Source: Lachnospiraceae bacterium
GTDB taxonomy: Bacteria; Bacillota; Clostridia; Lachnospirales; Lachnospiraceae
NCBI GenBank assembly: GCA_016285265.1
Contig: JAEEQL010000006.1
Span: forward strand, 1 to 47,432
Direction: 5' to 3'
Length of the DNA: 47,432 bases
Within the stretch, counting starts at the first letter, position 1, and the number at the start of each line of letters is the position of its first letter. Positions 16,547 through 23,524 of the stretch are shown piece by piece. A program made the translations under genes and the position numbers. Below the pieces are notes generated by a model. It did no database searches. It saw nothing but the letters and a program-made list of their open reading frames with translations, and had not been told where the DNA came from.

Positions 16547-17954
16547 CCGTAAGATAAATCCCGGAATAAATAAATTCATCACATTACTGACGGTTGCGGT
16601 AACACTGTTTTCATTCGGTGGATGTTCATCCTCCGCTCAGGTCATATCGGACGGAATGGAAAAGGTGGGTTCGCTTAATGTCGAATCACCTGCCGGATAT
16701 ACCGATGCAAGTCCTGCAGAGGAACCCGTCTTTGAAACCGCATCGGATAACGGACTCTGCACCATAGTTAAGTATCCCTCATACTACAGCGTCACTCTCG
16801 ATTATGAAAAAGGTTCGCCTTCGGAGGTCGGAGCCGCATATGCCGAGACGATCCTTAAAGCCGTTCCGGATTATGAGACAGTGTTCGAGCCTTATCTGTT
16901 CGAGAATATACGAAATGCGTTTTCCGGAAGGGATATCAGATATGATTCGCTTGAAAAGAGGATAATGTCACTTATATCAAGCCTTCCTGACGAATACAGG
17001 GAAGAAGTCGAAAGCTTTGCAAAGACCATAGCGAACGGAGAAGAAGGATATCTGGAGAACGGAAAGATGAGTTACATTGAGGCTCTTACAATGCAGCTGA
17101 TCCCCGATGCACTCAGACCAACCGCATGCAGTGCACTTTCTATCGGCGGCTCGAGGACTGTGAGCGGCGAAAGACTTACCATGAGAAACCTTGAATGGAG
17201 TCTCGGAAGTTCTGCCCAGATGACCCGGATCCATGCCGTCACATTTATGAAGAAGGGCGAAAACAGCATCACCGCAATAAGTGTACTCGGACTTTTTGAC
17301 ATGATAACCGCGGTGAATGACGACGGCGTGATGGTCGGTATTCTGGATGTAGGAACGGTAAACAGAATGCCCTTCGTATATGAAGGTAAGAAGAGCTATA
17401 CATTTGATATAAGATACGTACTCGAAAAATACGACAATGCCGCAGATGCCGCAAAGTATCTCAGTGAAAACAGCGGAAGCTACACATGGTGCCACAATCT
17501 GCTTGTAACCGACAGACGTGACGCATTCTGCTGTGAGAATGCCACCGCAGAGGCAGTAGCTGAGGACAGGGCGCATTCCGTTATCAGAACCCCGGACACT
17601 CCGCTCATGGAGGGACTTGCCTGGGATACTCCCGATACGCTGTGCATAGTGAATTCTTATGCCACGGAAGGAAATCAGGACGGGTTTTCGGGTGAGCCTT
17701 CCAACATGATACGCTTTGTGAAGTATAATAACTGGGTAAGTGAAACGGAAAAGTTTTCAGTTGCCGATCTAAAGGGTATAATGGCAAGGGAGGTTGTGGA
17801 TCAGTATGAAGTCGCGAACGTCCACAACAGCGGAACCGTACATACCGTGATCGTCGATTATGCTACCGGGGATATCCACGTGGCATTTACGACGGGAGAG
17901 TGTGCGGATGATATACCCGAATACATATTGGTGGGAAATATAAGGTTTGACTGA
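16539..17954 (+). CDS. lipoprotein with a C45/choloylglycine-hydrolase-like Ntn-hydrolase domain
   Basis: A 471-residue protein. A signal peptide ends in FSFGGC (lipid Cys29). The mature domain looks like a cysteine N-terminal-nucleophile hydrolase of the peptidase C45 / linear-amide C-N hydrolase type: TACSALSIGG places a candidate nucleophile at Cys197, with TMRNLEW (216-222 region) matching the RNxDW strand, and DDGVMVGILDVG as the next core strand. In known members the Cys becomes exposed by self-cleavage; here about 165 residues would be removed or stay as a pro-region. Substrates of the family are amides such as bile acids, penicillins, acyl-peptides and N-acyl signals. Being within a peptide-sensing ABC/two-component module suggests it hydrolyses or modifies the sensed compound; this is inference. 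Confidence 0.7.
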   Translation: MNNRKINPGINKFITLLTVAVTLFSFGGCSSSAQVISDGMEKVGSLNVESPAGYTDASPAEEPVFETASDNGLCTIVKYPSYYSVTLDYEKGSPSEVGAAYAETILKAVPDYETVFEPYLFENIRNAFSGRDIRYDSLEKRIMSLISSLPDEYREEVESFAKTIANGEEGYLENGKMSYIEALTMQLIPDALRPTACSALSIGGSRTVSGERLTMRNLEWSLGSSAQMTRIHAVTFMKKGENSITAISVLGLFDMITAVNDDGVMVGILDVGTVNRMPFVYEGKKSYTFDIRYVLEKYDNAADAAKYLSENSGSYTWCHNLLVTDRRDAFCCENATAEAVAEDRAHSVIRTPDTPLMEGLAWDTPDTLCIVNSYATEGNQDGFSGEPSNMIRFVKYNNWVSETEKFSVADLKGIMAREVVDQYEVANVHNSGTVHTVIVDYATGDIHVAFTTGECADDIPEYILVGNIRFD

Positions 17955-18633
17955 TATCCTCATAATCGAAGACAATGAAGAACTCGGAACCCTCGTTCAT
18001 GATTTCCTGAAGCGTGAAGGTTATTCGGTGCAGCTTGCAAGAAGTGCCGAAGAGGGTCTGGAACTTATCGGGAAAGCAGCATTTAAAATGCTGCTTCTTG
18101 ACGTTATGCTGCCCGGAATGAACGGATATGAAGCCCTGCAGGAGATAAGGAAAGAGCAGAAGCTTCCTGTTCTTATGATGAGTGCCAAGACCGATGAACA
18201 GAGCAAGGTTCTCGGATATGAGGTCGGTGCGGACGATTATATAGACAAGCCGTTTTCTTTCCAGGTGCTGGGCCTTAAGATCAGGGCACTTATGAAGCGC
18301 ACATACGATCTTTCGGAAGACAGACAGCTCCTTACATACGGAAACATTACCCTGGACGTCGCATCCAAGACTGTCTTTAAGAATGAAGAACCTGTCCTGA
18401 TAACCGGCAAGGAATTCGAGCTGCTCGAATATATGATGCGCCATCCCGAGACTGTCCTTAAAAAAGAAAAACTTTTTGATGAGATCTGGGGAGTCGACTG
18501 CTTCAGTGACCTCGGAAGTCTCAACGTACATATCAGATGGCTCAGGGAAAAACTTGAAGACGATCCCAGGAATCCAAAACTCATACGCACGGTCTGGAGA
18601 GTCGGATATCAGTTCGGAGGTGCGGAGAATTGA
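17947..18633 (+). CDS. OmpR-family response regulator
   Basis: A 228-residue regulator. The receiver domain (1-118) has the acidic pair IIEDNEE, phospho-acceptor Asp52 in LLLDVMLPGMNG, the switch Ser79 in MMSAKTD and Lys101 in DKPF. The winged-helix DNA-binding domain (about 130-225) ends LIRTVWRVGYQF. The start is a TTG at 17947 that overlaps the stop of the lipoprotein gene, and the frame has no better start. It is probably phosphorylated by the kinase encoded next and acts on the module's own promoter. Confidence 0.92.
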   Translation: MTDILIIEDNEELGTLVHDFLKREGYSVQLARSAEEGLELIGKAAFKMLLLDVMLPGMNGYEALQEIRKEQKLPVLMMSAKTDEQSKVLGYEVGADDYIDKPFSFQVLGLKIRALMKRTYDLSEDRQLLTYGNITLDVASKTVFKNEEPVLITGKEFELLEYMMRHPETVLKKEKLFDEIWGVDCFSDLGSLNVHIRWLREKLEDDPRNPKLIRTVWRVGYQFGGAEN

Positions 18634-19991
18634 GGAGAGCAGCGAAACTGTATACGGTTACGGTGCTTCTTTACGCACTTCTTTTTCTGTCTGCCTATGT
18701 TCTGTTTTCGAGGGTCATCGGGAGGAATGAGGACAGATCCTACGTTCTCATGAACCGTGTCTTTAATGAGCTGGAATCGGACCTTGCAGGCAGCGGGGAA
18801 GAGATCACGGAAGAATCTGTAGGCGCCGTGATAGGTGAGGTTTATTACGCGCGCATAGATGATCTGAAGAAAGAATACGGGAATGATTCGATTCCCGAAA
18901 GAGTATATTTTATTCCCTCGGAATCGGGATACGGTGAAGTCAGTCTTATAAATCCCGACAAGGATTATGAGAAGCTGTGGGCGCTCCGCTCCTCCGAAGG
19001 CATCTGCGGATTCGTTGTCTTTGAATACTCAGAATCAAGATTTTCCAAGCTTCTGATCTTTACGGAGCTGTGCATTGCCGCAGCATTTCTTATCACTCTC
19101 GGTGTATGCATCTACATCGGAACCCATATCCTAAGACCGTTTGAAAAACTCTCATCCTATCCGGAAAAGCTTTCCAAAAACCAGCTGACGGAAAAACTTC
19201 CCGAGACAAAGAACCGCTTCTTCGGAAAATTTACCTGGGGCATCAATATGCTCAGCGACCGACTTACGAGCGACCGCAAAAGGATCGGAGAACTGAGCCG
19301 CGAGCACCTCACCATGCTCACAACGATAGCACACGGTATCAAGACTCCCGTATCGAATATCAAGCTCTATGCTGATGCCATATCAACCGGTCTCTATCAG
19401 CCTGACGGAAAGGTGAACGAAAGCGATGCCGAGGTTGCCGGAAAGATAAGCAAGAATGCGGATGAGATCGCATCGATCGTCAGGGAACTCATCGATAAGG
19501 CACAGGGCGGTGTCGTTGATTTCGAACCGTCGATACAGAATTTTTATCTGAATGAGCTTATCTTATTTTTGAATGAAGAATATGGGAACAGACTTAATGT
19601 TCTGAAGATCCCTCATTCCTTTGAACTCGAATCAAACGCGATCATAAAAAGCGACAGGGACGGTATCTGCCGCATCCTTTCACAGCTGATGGAAAATGCG
19701 ATCAAGTACGGAAACGGCGGCGGAATAAACGTGCGTATTTCCAAGGATGAGGAAGGATATCTTATCTCCGTCAAAAACAAGGGTAAAGTCATTCCCGACA
19801 AGGAACTTCCCTTTTTGTTCAACAGCTTCTACAGAGGCTCGAATTCCGAAGGCGTTCCCGGAAGCGGCATAGGCCTGTTTGAATGCTATGAGATCACCCG
19901 CAAGCTCTGCGGTGATATCTATGCGCGTTCGGATGCCGAAAACTCCGAGACGGAATTCACAGTCTATCTTCCCGGTGCAACTCATACCTGA
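18630..19991 (+). CDS. sensor histidine kinase
   Basis: A 453-residue kinase. TM1 is at about 7-28, a 110-residue extracytoplasmic domain follows, and TM2 is at about 141-165. The dimerisation/phosphotransfer helix has His235 in AHGIKTPVSNIKLYADAI; the H-box has Gly where Asp or Glu is usual. The ATPase domain has N-box QLMENAIKYG and G-box GVPGSGIGLFECYEI. Small BceS-type kinases lack such an external domain, so this one may sense a ligand directly. TTG start at 18630, overlapping the regulator's stop, with GGAGGTGCGGAGAA upstream. Confidence 0.9.
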   Translation: MRRAAKLYTVTVLLYALLFLSAYVLFSRVIGRNEDRSYVLMNRVFNELESDLAGSGEEITEESVGAVIGEVYYARIDDLKKEYGNDSIPERVYFIPSESGYGEVSLINPDKDYEKLWALRSSEGICGFVVFEYSESRFSKLLIFTELCIAAAFLITLGVCIYIGTHILRPFEKLSSYPEKLSKNQLTEKLPETKNRFFGKFTWGINMLSDRLTSDRKRIGELSREHLTMLTTIAHGIKTPVSNIKLYADAISTGLYQPDGKVNESDAEVAGKISKNADEIASIVRELIDKAQGGVVDFEPSIQNFYLNELILFLNEEYGNRLNVLKIPHSFELESNAIIKSDRDGICRILSQLMENAIKYGNGGGINVRISKDEEGYLISVKNKGKVIPDKELPFLFNSFYRGSNSEGVPGSGIGLFECYEITRKLCGDIYARSDAENSETEFTVYLPGATHT

Positions 19992-20017
19992 TTTCAGTGC
20001 ATCTTATTGCAAAAGTA

Positions 20018-20045
20018 TTTTAATTATTTTTTTGTCTGTTATGAT
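20018..20045 (+). promoter_or_regulatory. extended -10 promoter of the second LytTR gene
   Basis: TATGAT (20040-20045) with a TGT extension (20037-20039). A weak TTTTAA (20018-20023) lies 16 bases further upstream. The start codon is 27 bases downstream. Confidence 0.45.
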
Positions 20046-20072
20046 AACCCCTGTAAGGAGGAAAACAGATAT

Positions 20073-20522
20073 ATGAAGATCCGAATATCGGTTTCGGACG
20101 AAAAGAAAGACTTCATAGAAAAGTATCTCGCGGAGCACGGAATAGAGACATCTGAAGATGCGGAATACATGATCACGGAAGCCGGCAGCCATTCCAAATT
20201 CATATCCGTCAAGGATGAAAAGAAAGACCGTGTCAGCATTACCGCAGACGAGATCATATACATAGAAAGTTTCGGAAAAGATATTGAGATCCATACGCTG
20301 AAGGATACGTATCATTCCCAGGACAGGATGTATGAGCTGGAGTCGCTTCTCGATCCGAAGGAATTTTTAAGAGTGAGCAAATCGGTCATCATTGCACGAA
20401 AACATGTAAAGAAGATAAGACCGACACTTTCGATGAAATACATACTTACAATGTCTGACGGAACACTGGTTGATGTAACGAGAAGTTATTACAGTGATTT
20501 CAGAAGATTTTTTGGTATCTGA
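20073..20522 (+). CDS. LytTR-type DNA-binding transcriptional regulator
   Basis: A 149-residue protein of the same stand-alone type as the one at 6967. The LytTR domain spans about 50-148: EIIYIESFGKDIEIHT, MYELESLLDPKEFLRVSKSVIIARKHVKKI and TMSDGTLVDVTRSYYSDFRRFFGI. The frame opens earlier, but ATG 20073 has a perfect AAGGAGG (20055-20061) and begins MKIRISVSDE, which matches the class. Unlike the first copy it is not followed by a DUF3021 gene but by an unrelated anchored protein 13 bases away. Confidence 0.92.
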   Translation: MKIRISVSDEKKDFIEKYLAEHGIETSEDAEYMITEAGSHSKFISVKDEKKDRVSITADEIIYIESFGKDIEIHTLKDTYHSQDRMYELESLLDPKEFLRVSKSVIIARKHVKKIRPTLSMKYILTMSDGTLVDVTRSYYSDFRRFFGI

Positions 20523-20535
20523 AAGGAGGTAAGAA

Positions 20536-21528
20536 ATGGCAGGTATTTTGTGGATAATAATACTGATGCTGATCATTGCGGTCATCATCATTTCGGTCAG
20601 CATAATAACATATAACAAACATCTGGATAAGGTGACAAAGGGGGAGGTGCATGATACCCACAGTCCGATCCCCGAACCGAGAAGCACGGCAAGTGTCATA
20701 TATAAAATCGTGCTCATGATCATAGTGATACTGTCCTATCTGGGGATCAGCACCGCAAACGGTATGATCGGCAGTCTTCAGAGCAGGATAGGCGAGCTTG
20801 ATGCCGAGGTGAACGGGCTTCAGTTTGAAGTTCAGAATCTGAGGAGTCAGCTCGAAGACGAGGCAAGACTTGTAAGGAACTTTGAATACGAATTATCGGA
20901 GCCTGAAAATGATCTGGTAGATGTCGGATTTAAACTTTGGCTCAAGGAATTTACCCCGAACACTTCGGTAACTCTGAGCATTGCGGGAAAGGATGTCGCG
21001 CTTTCAAATGACGGTAACGGAATGTATACCGGAAACGTAACCCTGAGCCTGTTTGATAATTGTTCGATTCCTGTTGTATGTATCAAAAACGGTGAGCTTA
21101 TCGAAAATGAAACGGTCGATTTTCCCGAAGAGCTGTTCTGGGAGTATATCCCGGTTCCCATGTTCTCGTGTAACTTTGACTGTAAGGATACTTTGGGCGG
21201 AGGAACGAAATATACCGGCGAATACAGTATGGACTTCAGCTTCCCGGATAAGATTGAATCTGTCAGGATCACTTATTTATCAAACGGTGAAGAACTTAAG
21301 ACGATGGATATCACTGAGGGAGCCTTGAGCGGCGAGATATTCACGATCGAGCAGGAACTCGGTTTCGGTGACGATCTTGTATTCAGGACGGAGGTCGTAA
21401 CGAAGGACGGTTACAGGGTCGAGGATTGTAAACTTATGATATTCCCTGCAAAGGAATATCCTTACGGATATGAATACGAGAGGATCTATGACAGCGACGG
21501 AAATCTCCTCTATGAGTGCTTATATTGA
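20536..21528 (+). CDS. membrane-anchored coiled-coil protein of unknown function
   Basis: A 330-residue protein I do not recognise. It has two transmembrane helices (about 4-26 and 55-77), a heptad-rich stretch at about 80-120 (SLQSRIGELDAEVNGLQFEV) likely to be a coiled coil, and a beta-rich C-terminal domain of about 200 residues with two similar halves that look like immunoglobulin-type sandwiches (EFTPNTSVTLSIAGK; IESVRITYLSNGEELK). AAAGGAGG precedes the ATG. Because it directly follows a LytTR regulator, in the place of the usual DUF3021 partner, it may be the signal-sensing partner; this is inference. Confidence 0.7.
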   Translation: MAGILWIIILMLIIAVIIISVSIITYNKHLDKVTKGEVHDTHSPIPEPRSTASVIYKIVLMIIVILSYLGISTANGMIGSLQSRIGELDAEVNGLQFEVQNLRSQLEDEARLVRNFEYELSEPENDLVDVGFKLWLKEFTPNTSVTLSIAGKDVALSNDGNGMYTGNVTLSLFDNCSIPVVCIKNGELIENETVDFPEELFWEYIPVPMFSCNFDCKDTLGGGTKYTGEYSMDFSFPDKIESVRITYLSNGEELKTMDITEGALSGEIFTIEQELGFGDDLVFRTEVVTKDGYRVEDCKLMIFPAKEYPYGYEYERIYDSDGNLLYECLY

Positions 21529-21547
21529 CCGGATCACGGTAAAAAGC

Positions 21548-21579
21548 GGCGGTGACAGCAAATGTCACCGCCATTTTTT
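21548..21579 (+). terminator. intrinsic terminator after the LytTR pair
   Basis: A perfect 10-bp stem (21548-21557 with 21563-21572) around loop GCAAA, then six T at 21574-21579. Confidence 0.95.
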
Positions 21580-21620
21580 AACGAAAATATGCCATTTTGT
21601 ATGATTTTGATGGGCATTTT

Positions 21621-21650
21621 TTGAAAAAAAGGCCACAAACGTGATAAAAT
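21621..21650 (+). promoter_or_regulatory. promoter of the CPCC-protein gene
   Basis: TTGAAA (21621-21626), 18-base spacer, TAAAAT (21645-21650) with a TGA extension (21642-21644). A potential GTG start at 21641 falls inside this -10, which argues against using it. Confidence 0.55.
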
Positions 21651-21697
21651 ATACAATGTATCCGAAGGACGGCTATGTGGAAAGGAAGGCTCCTGTT

Positions 21698-21988
21698 ATG
21701 GACAAAAACGTATTTGAAGATGCCAAGATGATGGGATCGGGTGAGATCAGATATAAGTGTCCCTGCTGCGGTTGCTATACTTTTAAAAAGAAGCCTTCGG
21801 GTGATTTCGATATCTGCCCCGTATGCTTCTGGGAGGATGACTGGAAACAGTTTGACGATGAGGAGCTTGAGGGCGGCGCAAACAGCGTCAGCCTCAGGCA
21901 GGCAAGAGAGAATTACAAGGCTTTCGGATGCTGTGAGGAGAGATTCAAGGGCAATGTCAGAAAGCCGACCGACGAAGAGATCGGATGA
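21698..21988 (+). CDS. CPCC-type cysteine-rich protein
   Basis: A 96-residue soluble protein with a zinc-binding pattern: YKCPCCGCYTFKKKPSGDFDICPVCFWEDD holds CPCC...CPVC ligands, the hallmark of the CPCC cysteine-rich family often associated with polymorphic toxin and immunity loci or as orphan genes. A conserved acidic segment (DDWKQFDDEELEGGAN) and SLRQARENYKAFG follow. The start at 21698 has AAAGGAAGG eight bases upstream; the longer frame from 21641 overlaps the promoter. Function unknown. Confidence 0.8.
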   Translation: MDKNVFEDAKMMGSGEIRYKCPCCGCYTFKKKPSGDFDICPVCFWEDDWKQFDDEELEGGANSVSLRQARENYKAFGCCEERFKGNVRKPTDEEIG

Positions 21989-22026
21989 TCTTAAGCCCGG
22001 TACTATTTTATTGAGGTTTTTCGTTA

Positions 22027-22479
22027 ATGGAGAAGAGGTTCAGAATATATATTATCCTTACGCTGACGATCCTTATGATCGCGGTCATTTCCAGCATGGT
22101 CGTGAGGATATCCGAAAAGGAGATGGCTGAGGCCGCTCAATCGGCACAGGAGCAGCAGACCGTAGCGATCCATACGGCTCAGTATTATGAGGATAAGATT
22201 CCCGATGCGCCGATGTACTGCTTCAGATCACAGGAACTTCTTGAACAGCATTACGAAAAACACGGGGTAAGCATGGGATTTGCCTCCGCACAGGAGTATG
22301 AGCTTGCGGCATCCGCCGTGGTCACGGATCCCAGAGCCCTGCATAAGACCGAGCAGGAAGACGGAGATGACGTCTACTATATAGAAGAGACCAACGAGTT
22401 TGTCGTGGTCTCTACGGATGGATATATAAGAACTTATTTCCTTCCCGATTCGGGGAAGGCATATTTTGACAGACAGTAG
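22027..22479 (+). CDS. membrane-anchored protein with a BECR-nuclease-toxin-like domain
   Basis: A 150-residue protein. One N-terminal helix (about 7-26) anchors it, a Glu/Ala/Gln-rich linker follows (29-46), and the C-terminal 85 residues carry a pattern I associate with Barnase-EndoU-ColicinE5/RelE (BECR) fold nucleases: LLEQHYEKHG (His75, His79), SAQEYELAASAVV, DGDDVYYIEETNEFVVVSTDGYIRTYF and a final YFDRQ. Whether it is active is not known; no immunity partner is obvious nearby unless the CPCC protein serves. Its stop lies one base from the stop of convergent pgeF with no terminator between. Confidence 0.55.
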   Translation: MEKRFRIYIILTLTILMIAVISSMVVRISEKEMAEAAQSAQEQQTVAIHTAQYYEDKIPDAPMYCFRSQELLEQHYEKHGVSMGFASAQEYELAASAVVTDPRALHKTEQEDGDDVYYIEETNEFVVVSTDGYIRTYFLPDSGKAYFDRQ

Positions 22480-22480
22480 G

Positions 22481-23338
22481 TCACTGCCTGATCATCATAA
22501 ATGCACACAGGCCTCCGCGCTTTCCGCGTGAAGCACGGTGGGAATGAAGAAATTCAGCATTACAGCAGGTACACAGGTCGGGAACAGAAATGTTCTCTTC
22601 CGGGATGCCTGCTTTTTGCATATTCAGGAAATTTGCGCGTGTCAGGTCAAGCTGGTATTTTCCGGGGACATTTCCGTTATGCGGAAGTACCACGCCTGAA
22701 TCCATGCCATAGGCTTCCATGAAAACATCCGCGACATCGCCTCCGACTTCATAGCAGTCCGCACATATCGAAGGACCGATGCAGGTTATCATCTCGGAAG
22801 GATTGCTCCCGTATAAGCGATGCATTTCATTTACGGTATTCTGACATATATTTCCTATCGTGCCTCTCCATCCGGAATGTGAGAGAGCTATCGCTTTATG
22901 CACCGTGTCGACAAAGTACAGAGGCACGCAATCGGCATAGGAAGTGACAAGGCATACTCCGGGTTCATTAGTCATGATCCCGTCGATATCCTTAAATGAT
23001 CTGGGTTTCAGGATGCCTTCACCGAGGTTGTCACGGGTTACCTCCATTACATTGGTGGTATGCTGCTGATCGGAAAAGACCATCTGCTCACGGCTTATTC
23101 CGACCGACTCCCCAAACAGTCTGTAGTTTTCCAGGACATTTTCCCTGTCATCCCCTACGGTGAACGCAAGATTCATGCTCTCATAGCATCCGGTGCTGAT
23201 TCCGCCGATCCTTGTCGAAAATCCGTTGAACAGCCAGGGATACTTTTCCAATGACAAATAACTGATTCTGGGGATCCCATTGTTTTCGTATATTGTTGTC
23301 GTTTCCGCGCCGGGGCGCTTTTTCATAGATAATTCCAT
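22481..23338 (-). CDS. pgeF: PgeF/YfiH family laccase-domain protein
   Basis: A 285-residue member of the multicopper-like polyphenol oxidase / peptidoglycan editing factor family. The metal-site residues are in DQQHTTNV (His93), SYADCVPL (Cys137) and ALSHSGWRG (His154), with CIGPSICADCYEVG and HSHRASRGKRGG further on. E. coli PgeF removes wrongly incorporated amino acids from peptidoglycan precursors, and relatives can cleave purine nucleosides. ATG 23338 gives the longest form; a second ATG at 23326, with GGAA upstream, is equally possible and fits the nearby -10 better. It is downstream of the palindrome at 23370-23513. Confidence 0.9.
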   Translation of the reverse strand: MELSMKKRPGAETTTIYENNGIPRISYLSLEKYPWLFNGFSTRIGGISTGCYESMNLAFTVGDDRENVLENYRLFGESVGISREQMVFSDQQHTTNVMEVTRDNLGEGILKPRSFKDIDGIMTNEPGVCLVTSYADCVPLYFVDTVHKAIALSHSGWRGTIGNICQNTVNEMHRLYGSNPSEMITCIGPSICADCYEVGGDVADVFMEAYGMDSGVVLPHNGNVPGKYQLDLTRANFLNMQKAGIPEENISVPDLCTCCNAEFLHSHRASRGKRGGLCAFMMIRQ

Positions 23339-23344
23339 ACCAAT

Positions 23345-23353
23345 ATATTACCA
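23345..23353 (-). promoter_or_regulatory. possible extended -10 for pgeF
   Basis: On the minus strand the sequence reads TGGTAATAT, a -10 with TGn extension. Its transcription start would fall near 23338, favouring the inner ATG at 23326 as the pgeF start. It has no clear -35. Confidence 0.4.
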
Positions 23354-23369
23354 CATGATACCAGAGAAG

Positions 23370-23513
23370 CTATGCGGGTTATATTCACGTAAGCGCACTC
23401 TGGAGAGCCGTCGGCACTTGATGAGAACGAGCGTCAGCGAAGTTCGAATCTAGTACCGTTACGAGCTCGACGGAAGTGGAAGCGCGTGCGCGTCGTGAAT
23501 GTAACCCACATAG
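23370..23513. repeat. 144-base imperfect palindrome, candidate structured RNA or MITE-like element
   Basis: The outer 20 bases at each end (23370-23389 and 23494-23513) pair fully, with two G-U type positions, and the stem continues after a bulge through GCGCAC (23393-23398) / GTGCGC (23486-23491). An inner stem pairs CCGTCG (23408-23413) with CGACGG (23468-23473), and a central weaker hairpin pairs 23413-23421 with 23448-23456. It contains the stretch ACTTGATGAGAACGAG...GAATCTAGTACC, which I have the impression recurs between genes of other Lachnospiraceae. There is no T-tract on either strand, so it is not a plain terminator. It lies between a histidine kinase stop and the pgeF start. Confidence 0.7.
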
Positions 23514-23524
23514 CGTTCAATTGT

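Noticed and set aside
19991-20073. A LytTR binding repeat pair upstream of the second LytTR gene
   Set aside because: No pair of sites close to the published LytTR consensus was found in this gap.
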